DNA of 6,731 bases from an uncultured Akkermansia sp. (GCA_904501955.1 CAJGCY010000141.1:1-6731); one strand, 5' to 3'; counted from the first letter of the stretch, positions 1 through 5,127 are shown. Numbers and translations: made by a program. The notes: generated from the sequence alone by a model not told the origin.

Positions 1-112
1 CCCCAAGGACCGGCGAGCCACGGCGTAGCAAGCGAGCGCAGCGAGACGCGAAGCCGGGAGCGAAGCGACGCTCCGAGCCGGGACGGGCGCGTGTCTTTTT
101 GTTGTTAATGAG
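1..112. repeat. GC-rich interspersed repeat, left copy of repeat A
   Basis: This stretch is built of short GCGAGC/GCGAAGC-type units and has no credible ORF. It contains a small palindrome, GGAGCG (57-62) and CGCTCC (69-74). Positions 61-94 recur in inverted orientation near the right end of the window (6601-6635): CTCCGAGCCGGG is identical in both copies and both continue into GGCGCGTGT. The outer boundary cannot be seen because the window starts here. It is probably part of a genome-wide intergenic repeat family, which is inference because only two copies are visible. Confidence 0.6.
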
Positions 113-231
113 TTGCGGGTATTGCGAATCGCCACAAAAACTCCAAATACACAAAGCATCGCATTCTGTCGGCCTCCACTCTGTCGCTATCGCTCCGTCG
201 CTCCGGGCTCGAATATTAGGGGGGGAACCTA
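113..231. other. Intergenic, no gene supported
   Basis: Short reading frames cross this part, but their translations have low-complexity, arginine- and proline-rich character and no start signal. It is a spacer between two repeat modules and no RNA gene was recognised. Confidence 0.45.
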
Positions 232-266
232 CCGGTGGTTTCGTCGCTTCGCGACTCCACCACCGG
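232..266. repeat. Long imperfect hairpin
   Basis: The arms CCGGTGGT (232-239) and ACCACCGG (259-266) are perfectly complementary. They enclose a second stem, GTCGC (243-247) with GCGAC (251-255), closed by a TTC loop. The two stems are separated by a symmetric 3x3 internal loop, giving 13 pairs in total. No T-run follows on either strand, so a classic intrinsic terminator is unlikely. It may be a repeat-family structure or an RNA-processing or stability element downstream of the minus-strand operon. Confidence 0.6.
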
Positions 267-278
267 CTACTGTCTTTC

Positions 279-348
279 GCCCCTATCGGGGCTTAAAATT
301 CCGCTCGCCTGCGACTCGCAAACTGTTCTTCAAATTCCGATTTATCGC
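279..348 (+). repeat. Composite intergenic repeat B, left copy
   Basis: In order it contains a GCCCC-TATC-GGGGC hairpin (279-292), AATTCCGCTCGC (297-308), CTCGCAAA (315-322) and TTCCGATTTATCGC (335-348). The same blocks in the same order occur inverted at 6322-6402. There the hairpin has a different sequence but the same position, and the blocks are exact. This conservation of order with variable spacers indicates a true repeat family. Relative to transcription it lies immediately downstream of the DeoR-family gene. Confidence 0.72.
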
Positions 349-391
349 TCTGTGCAAATAGTGGCATCAACCATAAACCTTGACAGAGCGA
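345..391 (-). terminator. Candidate 3' hairpin of the leuC-leuD-regulator unit
   Basis: The perfect 9-bp arms TCGCTCTGT (345-353) and ACAGAGCGA (383-391) are separated by 29 bases and begin two bases after the stop codon of the regulator gene. In the direction of transcription the stem is followed by ATAAATCGGAA and not by a T-run. It is therefore not a textbook intrinsic terminator. It may protect the mRNA end or act with another factor. The right-hand gene block has a hairpin in the same position with different arm sequences (6295-6323). Confidence 0.45.
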
Positions 392-392
392 A

Positions 393-1172
393 TCAGTAAT
401 CGAAGCGGTCGGCTTGGCGGAGGAGCTCCGCGGAGATGTAGGGCACGGTTTGCACGGAGGGGTGGTGGAGGAAGTGCGGGGGGAGGTTGTCCTCCGTGAT
501 GAGGCGGAAGTGCGGGAGTGCCACGGTGTGCGGGGCGGGGGCAGCATGCAGGGCGGCGGAGGGGACGGCGATGATGCATTGCTGCGCGAGGCTGCTTGCG
601 AGTTGCGCCCAATGGGCTGCCACGGGGGAGTTGTAGCCCGCGAGGGTGGGGCTGAGAGATTTGGGCTGCAGGAGGCAGAGGTGCGGGGGCATGGCTTGCA
701 GGGCTTGCTCTGCAGCGGGGCCGTGGAAGAGGCGGCAGTTTTTGTCGAGCTCGCCACCGGTGCAGATGATGCTGTGGGGCAGGGCTTGCGGGGAGAGGTG
801 GAGAGCCAGCTGTGGTGAATTGGTGATGAAGGTGCAGGGCTTATCCGCCAGTTGAGCCGCGAGCACGCGGGTGAAGGGGGCTGCCTCCGCATAAATGACG
901 GCGCCGGCCGGTATGTGCTCAGCCACGAGCTGCGCCAGCTGCACATCTAGGCGCGGGCTTTGCTCCTCCGCCGCGGTGGGGGCGGTGGGTACGGCGTATT
1001 CCGCGCCGCCATGCACACGGCGTAGCAAGCCTTTTTGCTGTAGGGCAACGAGGTCCGTGCGTATGGTTTCATCCGTCACACCGAGCTCCGCCGCAAGGGC
1101 TGCGGAGCGAATGCGCCCGCGCTGCTCCAGCAGGCGGAGTATGTATTGGCGGCGCTCATGAGCCATGTACAT
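393..1172 (-). CDS. DeoR-family transcriptional regulator with atypical effector domain
   Basis: This is a 259-residue cytoplasmic DNA-binding regulator of normal DeoR-family length. Residues 5-58 form the DeoR-type winged helix-turn-helix: ERRQYILRLLEQRG, then AAELGVTDETIRTDLVAL, then LLRRVHGGAEY. The C-terminal half keeps the family's RpiA-like scaffold: ITNS at 116-119, CTGG at 137-140 and HGPAAEQAL at 150-158. Usual effector-site features are absent or altered. The D-S-G-T-type loop reads AEAAPF (95-100), and the late D-S-S-K-type motif reads VPSAALHAA (203-211). It may therefore bind a different ligand or none. The start at 1172 is the furthest upstream; ATG at 1166 is equally possible, and neither has a Shine-Dalgarno. 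It is last in the leuC-leuD unit, 24 bases after the preceding gene, so it could regulate that unit, but its target is unknown. Confidence 0.88.
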   Translation of the reverse strand: MYMAHERRQYILRLLEQRGRIRSAALAAELGVTDETIRTDLVALQQKGLLRRVHGGAEYAVPTAPTAAEEQSPRLDVQLAQLVAEHIPAGAVIYAEAAPFTRVLAAQLADKPCTFITNSPQLALHLSPQALPHSIICTGGELDKNCRLFHGPAAEQALQAMPPHLCLLQPKSLSPTLAGYNSPVAAHWAQLASSLAQQCIIAVPSAALHAAPAPHTVALPHFRLITEDNLPPHFLHHPSVQTVPYISAELLRQADRFDY

Positions 1173-1196
1173 AGGCGGCGGAGGGGGGCTGCGGGG

Positions 1197-2312
1197 TTAG
1201 TGCGGAAGCGTGGTGCGGAAGCTTTGCAGGTTTTGCAGCAGGGCGTCCGCCGCTTTGCAAATGGGCTCACGGCAGGGCTTGGGCAGGGGCTCTGCCAGGC
1301 GGTTCAGCCCGCTGATGCGCCCTTGCAGCACCTGAATGCGGCGCTCTGCCAGCTCCGCATTGTAGTCCGCCTCCCCTGTCAGCAAGATAGTGGCAAGCAT
1401 GTGCGTGACGATGGAGGCGTAGGCAGAGAGGAATACGGCGCTCTCTTTTGAGGCTTTGAGTTTTTCGCTGCCTTGTAACAGAAGCTCCTGCACCAGGGCG
1501 GTCATGCGTGAGGCCTCGCGGAAGAGCTCATGGTGCATGGCGCGGCGCACGGCCTCCGCCTGGTCTGTGGGGAGAAAATCCAGCACTTCCCAGTCGCGGT
1601 TCATCACCTCCGGGTCGGGGGGCATGTTGGCTTCATCACCGGCGGCCTCACGGCCGAGGAACTCCGTGCGGTTCATGACGAAGGCGGCGGAGAGGTAACC
1701 ACCGGGCTCGGGGCCGTATTTGTCATGGATGGAGGGGTAAATGGCCATGTAAGCCTCCGCGCGGTTGAGGGTGTAGTCCCAATCGCAGGGTGGGAGGTCA
1801 TCCCCCATGCCCACGATACCCGGGCCGCGGTATTTAGCGACGTTGATGTTGATGTGAGCGCGCAGTGCTTCCATGTTGAGCAGCTTCTGCACGTTGTCAT
1901 CCTCCCAGCTTTGCTCCCACTGGGGCAGAGAGATGTCGAAGGGTATGCCGGTGAGCTCCACCAGCAGGCGCACCTCCTCATTGACAAAGAGCTCAATGGA
2001 AAGAATATTGCTGATGGCGCCGCGGTTGTCGTTGTCCTGCGTGCGGCGGGAGAAGGTGATGTCACCCGCGGTGTAGTTATGCGAGCCCGTGCGCAGGGCG
2101 GTGAGCAGGTCCGGCACCTGTGGCGGGGGGCTGCCGGCGCCGGTGTTGGTGAACTCCAGCCTGCAACCGGCGATGTCGCGCAGGCAGTTGCCACGCATGC
2201 GGAAGTGCAGCGGCTCTTGTTCATCCGTGCACCACATGCGCAGGTCTATGAGATCCCGCGCGGTATTGTCAATAATACCGCGTGCAATCAGTGGTGAGAT
2301 GACAGCTAACAT
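1197..2312 (-). CDS. Conserved-looking hypothetical protein, 371 residues, in the leu operon
   Basis: I do not recognise a named family. The N-terminal part (about residues 1-130) looks beta-rich and contains ARGIIDNTARDLIDLRMW and GNCLRDIAGCRLEF. My recollection, unchecked, is that similar motifs occur in verrucomicrobial and planctomycete hypothetical proteins. The middle is acidic and Trp/Tyr-rich, including DDLPPCDWDYTLNRAEAY. From about residue 245 the protein is predominantly helical (HHELFREASRMTALVQELLL and onward), perhaps a helical bundle. There is no signal peptide or membrane segment, so it is probably cytoplasmic. The frame stays open upstream to a TTG at 2369 inside leuD. I prefer ATG at 2312, because it leaves a 22-base gap after leuD and avoids a proline-rich N-terminus read from leuD sequence. 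No Shine-Dalgarno precedes either start. Its tight position after leuD predicts cotranscription, but not a leucine-pathway role. Confidence 0.8.
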   Translation of the reverse strand: MLAVISPLIARGIIDNTARDLIDLRMWCTDEQEPLHFRMRGNCLRDIAGCRLEFTNTGAGSPPPQVPDLLTALRTGSHNYTAGDITFSRRTQDNDNRGAISNILSIELFVNEEVRLLVELTGIPFDISLPQWEQSWEDDNVQKLLNMEALRAHININVAKYRGPGIVGMGDDLPPCDWDYTLNRAEAYMAIYPSIHDKYGPEPGGYLSAAFVMNRTEFLGREAAGDEANMPPDPEVMNRDWEVLDFLPTDQAEAVRRAMHHELFREASRMTALVQELLLQGSEKLKASKESAVFLSAYASIVTHMLATILLTGEADYNAELAERRIQVLQGRISGLNRLAEPLPKPCREPICKAADALLQNLQSFRTTLPH

Positions 2313-2334
2313 CGCCGGAGAAGTGAGTGGTGAC

Positions 2335-2940
2335 TTATTTGGTGGAGGGTAAGGGGAGCTTGGCAGCAAGCGCAGCCACGGCCTCCGGGGCGTTCAGAAG
2401 CTCCACCACGGCATCCCAGCGGCCCTGCATGAGCGCCTCGCGCGGCTCTGCCGGCATGGTGACGGGCAGGGTGGCCATGGGGCAGCTGAGCGTCATGGAC
2501 TCCAAGTCCAGCGTCCATTGGGTGTGGGGGGCGTCTTTGGTGATGCTCAGTGCGGTTTGCAAGGCGGCGTGAGTGGCGCACACGCAGGGCATGCCGATGC
2601 CGGAGCTGTTGCCGAAGAAGATCTCCGCAAAGGACTCTGCCACAATAGCAGAGATACCGCTGCGCTTAATAGCCTGCGGGGCGTGCTCGCGGGAGGAACC
2701 GCAGCCGAAGTTCTCACCACCGAGGATGATGGCGGCGCCGGCGTGCTCCGGGGCATCGATGGGGTGACCTTTGGAGCTGCCATCTGCGTTGAATCGCTCA
2801 TCATAGAACATGGTGCCCGCCAGCTCATCAAAGGTGACACACTTGAGGAAGCGCGCGGGGATGATGCGGTCCGTATCCATATCCGCCCCCGGCACCGGAA
2901 CGGCTTTGCCGCGAATGCTGGTTATTTTATTGAGAGGCAT
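2335..2940 (-). CDS. leuD: 3-isopropylmalate dehydratase small subunit
   Basis: This is the small (swivel-domain) subunit of isopropylmalate isomerase, 201 residues, the usual length for bacterial LeuD. With LeuC it interconverts 2- and 3-isopropylmalate, the second step of leucine synthesis, in the cytoplasm. Family motifs are clear: ADMDTDRIIPARFLK (19-33), ILGGENFGCGSSREHAPQA (72-90) and AESFAEIFFGNSSGIGMP (101-118). The last has NSSGIG where many homologues read NCFKNGL. The ATG at 2940 gives the expected N-terminus, but no Shine-Dalgarno precedes it. It lies 28 bases after leuC and 22 bases before the next gene, consistent with one transcript. The last ten or so residues form a short Pro/Leu/Lys tail with no family motif. 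Confidence 0.96.
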   Translation of the reverse strand: MPLNKITSIRGKAVPVPGADMDTDRIIPARFLKCVTFDELAGTMFYDERFNADGSSKGHPIDAPEHAGAAIILGGENFGCGSSREHAPQAIKRSGISAIVAESFAEIFFGNSSGIGMPCVCATHAALQTALSITKDAPHTQWTLDLESMTLSCPMATLPVTMPAEPREALMQGRWDAVVELLNAPEAVAALAAKLPLPSTK

Positions 2941-2968
2941 GTGTTGAAAAAAATGGTGAAAAGTTCAG

Positions 2969-4381
2969 TTAACGGATGTCGAATACCTCGCGCGGGTCAG
3001 CCACGGTGCCGGTTACAGCAGCGGCGGCGGCCATCAGCGGGCTCATGAGCAGGGTGCGACCCGTGGGGCTGCCCTGGCGCCCCTTGAAGTTTCTGTTGCT
3101 GGTGCTGGCGCATATTTGGTCGCCCTGCAGCTTGTCCGGGTTCATGGCCAAGCACATGGAGCAGCCAGCCAAGCGCCACTCAAAGCCCGCCTCGCGGAAA
3201 ATGGTGGCAATGCCTTCCTCCTCGCACATGCGAGCGGTCTCTTGTGAGCCCGGCACGGCAAGTGCCTTCATCCCGGCTGCCACCTTGCGCCCCTTGATGA
3301 GGGGGGCTACGGCGCGGAAGTCAGAGATGCGGCCATTCGTGCAGGAGCCGATGAATACCACGTTGATGGGCATGCCCTTGAGGGGCTGACCGGGCTGCAG
3401 TTTCATGTACTCCAGCGCGGTGAGGCGAGCCTTGCGGGTTTCCGCATCTGCGGCGTCCTCCGGGGCGGGAATCGAGCCGTTGATGCCGATGCTCATGTCC
3501 GGCGAGATGCCCCAAGTAACGGTGGGCTCGATGTCCTCTGCGTCGAAGGTGACCACGTCATCATACTCGGCGTCGGCATCGCTGGCGAAGCTCTTCCAGC
3601 GCTCCACGGCGGCATCCCACGCCTCGCCCTTGGGGGCGTAGGGGCGGCCTTTGAGGTAGGCGAAGGTTTTCTCATCCGGGTTGACGTAACCGCAGCGAGC
3701 AGCGCCCTCGATGGCGAGGTTGCAAAGGGTGAGGCGGCCGTCCATCTCCATGTTTTCGATGGCGGAGCCGCCGAACTCATAAGCGTAGCCCAAGCCACCG
3801 TCCGCGCCGAGCTTGCCGATGATGTAAAGTGCTACGTCTTTGGCGGTAACGCCGGGGCGCAGGGTGCCCTCCACGCGTACGTTGCGTACCTTGAGGGGGA
3901 GCATGGCGAGGGTTTGCGTGGCAAGCACATCGCGCACCTGCGTGGTGCCGATGCCCATGGCAATGCTGCCCACGGCACCGTGTGTGGCGGTGTGGGAGTC
4001 ACCGCACACGATGGTCATACCCGGCTGGGTGATGCCCAGCTCCGGCCCGATGGAGTGTACGATGCCCTGGTAGCCGCTCGGCAGGTCGAACATGCGGATG
4101 CCGTTGGCTGCGGTGTTCTCGCGCAGGGCGTTAAGCATGGTCTGCGCGCGGGGATCCGCCAGCGGTTCCGCCTGATTATCCGTGGGGATGATGTGATCCA
4201 CCGTAGCAAAGGTGCGCTCCGGGTGCAAAACGGGTAGGTTTAGGTCGCGCAGCATGGCAAATGCCTGGGGTGAGGTCACCTCATGCACAAAGTGAGTTGC
4301 AATAAAGAGCTGCGTGCGCCCATCCGGCAGGGTGCCTACCGTATGTGCGTCCCATACTTTTTTGTATAATGTTTTACCCAT
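2969..4381 (-). CDS. leuC: 3-isopropylmalate dehydratase large subunit
   Basis: This is the catalytic iron-sulphur subunit of isopropylmalate isomerase. At 470 residues it matches the bacterial (long) LeuC type, 466 in E. coli. The three cluster-ligand cysteines are present: C347 in IGSCTNGR, and C407 and C410 in GCSMCLAMNPD. Other signatures are FVHEVTSPQAF (31-41), IVCGDSHTATHGA (124-136), VLATQTL (152-158), FEWRLAGCSMC (400-410) and ASTSNRNFKGRQG (425-437). Nothing suggests truncation or frameshift. The N-terminal LFIATH differs from the LYIDRH of E. coli. It is first in a minus-strand unit with leuD, a hypothetical gene and a DeoR-family regulator; leuA and leuB are not in the window. The start codon lies about 8 bases from the predicted transcription start, so the mRNA would be nearly leaderless. 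No Shine-Dalgarno is visible. Confidence 0.97.
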   Translation of the reverse strand: MGKTLYKKVWDAHTVGTLPDGRTQLFIATHFVHEVTSPQAFAMLRDLNLPVLHPERTFATVDHIIPTDNQAEPLADPRAQTMLNALRENTAANGIRMFDLPSGYQGIVHSIGPELGITQPGMTIVCGDSHTATHGAVGSIAMGIGTTQVRDVLATQTLAMLPLKVRNVRVEGTLRPGVTAKDVALYIIGKLGADGGLGYAYEFGGSAIENMEMDGRLTLCNLAIEGAARCGYVNPDEKTFAYLKGRPYAPKGEAWDAAVERWKSFASDADAEYDDVVTFDAEDIEPTVTWGISPDMSIGINGSIPAPEDAADAETRKARLTALEYMKLQPGQPLKGMPINVVFIGSCTNGRISDFRAVAPLIKGRKVAAGMKALAVPGSQETARMCEEEGIATIFREAGFEWRLAGCSMCLAMNPDKLQGDQICASTSNRNFKGRQGSPTGRTLLMSPLMAAAAAVTGTVADPREVFDIR

Positions 4382-4395
4382 GGTTTGCAGCTCTC

Positions 4396-4424
4396 AGTTT
4401 AGCAGGCTGCACCGTGCGCGTCAA
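4396..4424 (-). promoter_or_regulatory. Predicted sigma70-type promoter of leuC
   Basis: Read on the minus strand it has TTGACG (-35, 4424-4419), a 17-base spacer and TAAACT (-10, 4401-4396). Only 14 bases separate the -10 box from the leuC ATG. Transcription would start near 4389, leaving a leader of about 8 bases. Spacing and hexamers are close to consensus. Confidence 0.75.
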
Positions 4425-4432
4425 GTTGCCAT

Positions 4433-4456
4433 TGTGTCGCATGACACAGCATGACA
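4433..4456. promoter_or_regulatory. Candidate operator upstream of the leuC promoter
   Basis: This contains the inverted repeat TGTGTC-GCAT-GACACA (4433-4448), starting 9 bases upstream of the leuC -35 box. It also contains two exact copies of GCATGACA (4439-4446 and 4449-4456) whose starts are 10 bases apart, about one DNA turn. A further CATGACA occurs at 4564-4570, near the divergent plus-strand promoter. Such spacing fits a dimeric regulator bound on one face of the helix. The identity of the regulator is unknown; the DeoR-family protein of the same unit is one candidate. Confidence 0.45.
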
Positions 4457-4591
4457 AAAATGCGCATGCCTGGTTCCTCTGCTGCCGGGGTGGGCGTATT
4501 GCCGGGAAACCGGTGTGGCGCATTTATTCATGAACGCCTCGTGGTTGCCCTGTTGATGCGAGACATGACAACAAACTCACATCTGCCAGAC
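4457..4591. other. Divergent intergenic spacer
   Basis: No gene is supported here. A small CCGG-GAAA-CCGG hairpin sits at 4502-4513. The 8-base inverted pair AAATGCGC (4458-4465) and GCGCATTT (4518-4525) flanks it at a distance. Together with neighbouring sequence it separates the divergent leuC and small-peptide promoters. Function unknown. Confidence 0.35.
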
Positions 4592-4620
4592 TTGAACAAA
4601 ATGCGGCTATATGGTAGAAT
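4592..4620 (+). promoter_or_regulatory. Predicted promoter of the small hydrophobic peptide mRNA
   Basis: TTGAAC (4592-4597), a 17-base spacer and TAGAAT (4615-4620) make a near-consensus sigma70 promoter on the plus strand. The expected start is near G4627, about 136 bases before the small ORF at 4763. Confidence 0.7.
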
Positions 4621-4626
4621 CTCCCC

Positions 4627-4762
4627 GCTCTTCCGCTATCAGTTTCGGCTGGTAGGTGGCTACGTCACCTCTCAGCGGGGAGTATACCAGTCCTGTCCGC
4701 TGATGTGATGTGTTCGCAAGGGTACGGAACAGCAGTTGAACCTGACTGGAGGAGTCTCTATC
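4627..4762 (+). promoter_or_regulatory. Highly structured 5' leader of the small peptide mRNA
   Basis: Several competing helices can be drawn by hand. They include CTATCAG (4636-4642) with CTGGTAG (4649-4655), one G-U pair; AGGTGGC (4654-4660) with GTCACCT (4664-4670), one G-U; CTGGTA (4649-4654) with TACCAG (4685-4690); and TCAGCGG (4672-4678) with CCGCTGA (4697-4703). These are partly mutually exclusive, as expected of an RNA that refolds. The segment 4654-4663 can also pair with the loop of the 3' hairpin at 4864-4873 (10 bp, one G-U). The AG-rich Shine-Dalgarno GGAGGAG at 4748-4754 lies near the end of the leader. Confidence 0.55.
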
Positions 4763-4786
4763 ATGAGCATACGACACATGATAGAG
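4756..4786 (+). promoter_or_regulatory. Start-codon-sequestering hairpin
   Basis: CTCTATCATG (4756-4765) and CATGATAGAG (4777-4786) are perfectly complementary over 10 bp, with an 11-base loop. The ATG of the small ORF (4763-4765) lies inside the 5' arm, and the Shine-Dalgarno ends two bases before the stem. In the folded mRNA this should block initiation, similar in principle to the stem-loop near the fst start in par-type loci. Confidence 0.65.
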
Positions 4787-4840
4787 CTACTCGTGCTCTT
4801 ACTGCAAATAGTTCTCTTCGTGATGAACTTTGTAAGATAA
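4763..4840 (+). CDS. 25-residue hydrophobic peptide, candidate type I toxin
   Basis: This small ORF encodes 25 residues. It begins MSIRHMIELL, continues as an almost uninterrupted stretch of Leu, Val, Ile, Phe and Met (about residues 7-24, with single Glu, Gln and Asn), and ends in Arg. That is the size and character of one membrane-spanning helix with positive ends. A strong GGAGGAG lies 8 bases upstream, unlike the neighbouring leu genes, which have none. A near-consensus promoter, a long folded leader, a buried start codon and a following hairpin indicate a dedicated regulated transcript. These are hallmarks of type I toxin genes (Fst/Ldr, TisB, ShoB and similar), but I see no convincing sequence match to a named family. 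Alternatives are a leader peptide or a small membrane regulator. Confidence 0.6.
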   Translation: MSIRHMIELLVLLLQIVLFVMNFVR

Positions 4841-4852
4841 GCCGAAAAGCTC

Positions 4853-4882
4853 CACTCGGTCGGGTAGCCGCCTGACCGAGTG
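4853..4882 (+). terminator. Stable 3' hairpin of the small peptide mRNA
   Basis: CACTCGGTC (4853-4861) pairs perfectly with GACCGAGTG (4874-4882) around a 12-base loop containing GGTAGCCGCC. It starts 12 bases after the peptide stop codon. No T-run follows directly. Two smaller hairpins (GCATG-GTT-CATGC from 4882 and CTAC-TTT-GTAG ending at 4904) and a T-rich stretch at 4911-4919 come next, so the real 3' end may be there. The loop is complementary to the downstream RNA and to the mRNA's own leader. Confidence 0.6.
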
Positions 4883-4930
4883 CATGGTTCATGCTACTTT
4901 GTAGTCGAAGTTTATTTTTCAAAAAAAGGA

Positions 4931-4958
4931 TTGACTATAAGCGCGTTTTTCGTATGAT
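4931..4958 (+). promoter_or_regulatory. Predicted promoter of the small RNA
   Basis: TTGACT (4931-4936), a 16-base spacer and TATGAT (4953-4958) lie on the plus strand, preceded by an A-tract (4920-4927) that could act as an UP-like element. Transcription should start near 4965. This is the best-matching promoter in the window. Confidence 0.75.
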
Positions 4959-4964
4959 AAAGCC

Positions 4965-5030
4965 ATCAGGTACGTATGCCCTGAAACAAGACTTCTAAAA
5001 CACCTCTGGCGGCTACCGGGGGTGTTTTTA
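4965..5030 (+). ncRNA. Candidate small antitoxin RNA, about 65 nt
   Basis: A strong promoter and an intrinsic terminator bracket about 65 bases with no start codon plus Shine-Dalgarno. The 5' end can form TCAGG (4966-4970) with CCTGA (4980-4984); the 3' end is the terminator hairpin. Three segments can pair with the upstream peptide mRNA: TCAGGT (4966-4971) with ACCTGA (4740-4745); AGACTTCT (4989-4996) with AGGAGTCT (4750-4757), which covers most of the Shine-Dalgarno and includes one G-U; and GGCGGCTACC (5008-5017) with GGTAGCCGCC (4863-4872), perfect over 10 bp. The three sites occur in the same 5'-to-3' order in both RNAs, so pairing would be patchwise and not one long duplex, as described for RNA II and RNA I of par loci. 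The 6-base site alone could be chance. Alternatively this could be an unrelated sRNA or a leader of the downstream gene. Confidence 0.55.
4997..5030 (+). terminator. Intrinsic terminator of the small RNA
   Basis: AAAACACC (4997-5004) pairs with GGTGTTTT (5021-5028), followed by TATTT, with an inner CGG-CTA-CCG stem (5010-5018). The A-tract/T-tract form could work in both directions. The apical part carries the 10 bases complementary to the peptide mRNA hairpin loop. Confidence 0.75.
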
Positions 5031-5054
5031 TTTGAGGCATTAGCTAGTAGAAAA

Positions 5055-5088
5055 AATCCGCATTTTTTGCAATTTTTTGTTGCGGATT
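5055..5088. promoter_or_regulatory. Inverted repeat before the lipoprotein genes
   Basis: AATCCGCA (5055-5062) and TGCGGATT (5081-5088) are perfect arms around an 18-base loop that holds two T6 tracts. A possible -35 (TTGCGG, 5080-5085) overlaps the right arm, with a weak CATTAT or TATCAT -10 around 5102-5110. It could be an operator or a hairpin in a leader. The promoter for the following genes is not clear. Confidence 0.35.
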
Positions 5089-5127
5089 CGGTGGCGGGAC
5101 GCATTATCATAAGCAAAGGAGTACATC

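Noticed and set aside
1..112. Possible CRISPR-like short repeats at the left end
   Set aside because: The GCGAGC-type units are irregular and there are no uniform repeats with spacers.
293..946. Long minus-strand frame (217 codons) overlapping the regulator gene
   Set aside because: It is a Ser/Pro/Arg-rich out-of-frame shadow of the DeoR-family gene with no family motif.
1530..2297. Plus-strand frame of 255 codons opposite the hypothetical gene
   Set aside because: It is a Val/Gly/Ala-rich antisense shadow produced by GC-rich codon use. The minus frame fits the operon spacing and has a more protein-like composition.
2313..2369. N-terminal extension of the hypothetical protein to a TTG at 2369
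   Set aside because: It would overlap leuD by 35 bases, use a rare start and add a proline-rich stretch. ATG at 2312 is simpler, though not proven.
2518..3048. Plus-strand frame opposite leuD
   Set aside because: It lies antisense to a well-supported leuD and shows no motif.
4451..4708. Plus-strand 85-codon frame before the small peptide gene
   Set aside because: It begins at the candidate leuC operator, runs through the peptide promoter and folded leader, and has no Shine-Dalgarno.
4919..5116. Minus-strand 65-codon frame
   Set aside because: It lies across the plus-strand promoter and terminator of the small RNA and has no ribosome-binding site or recognisable domain.
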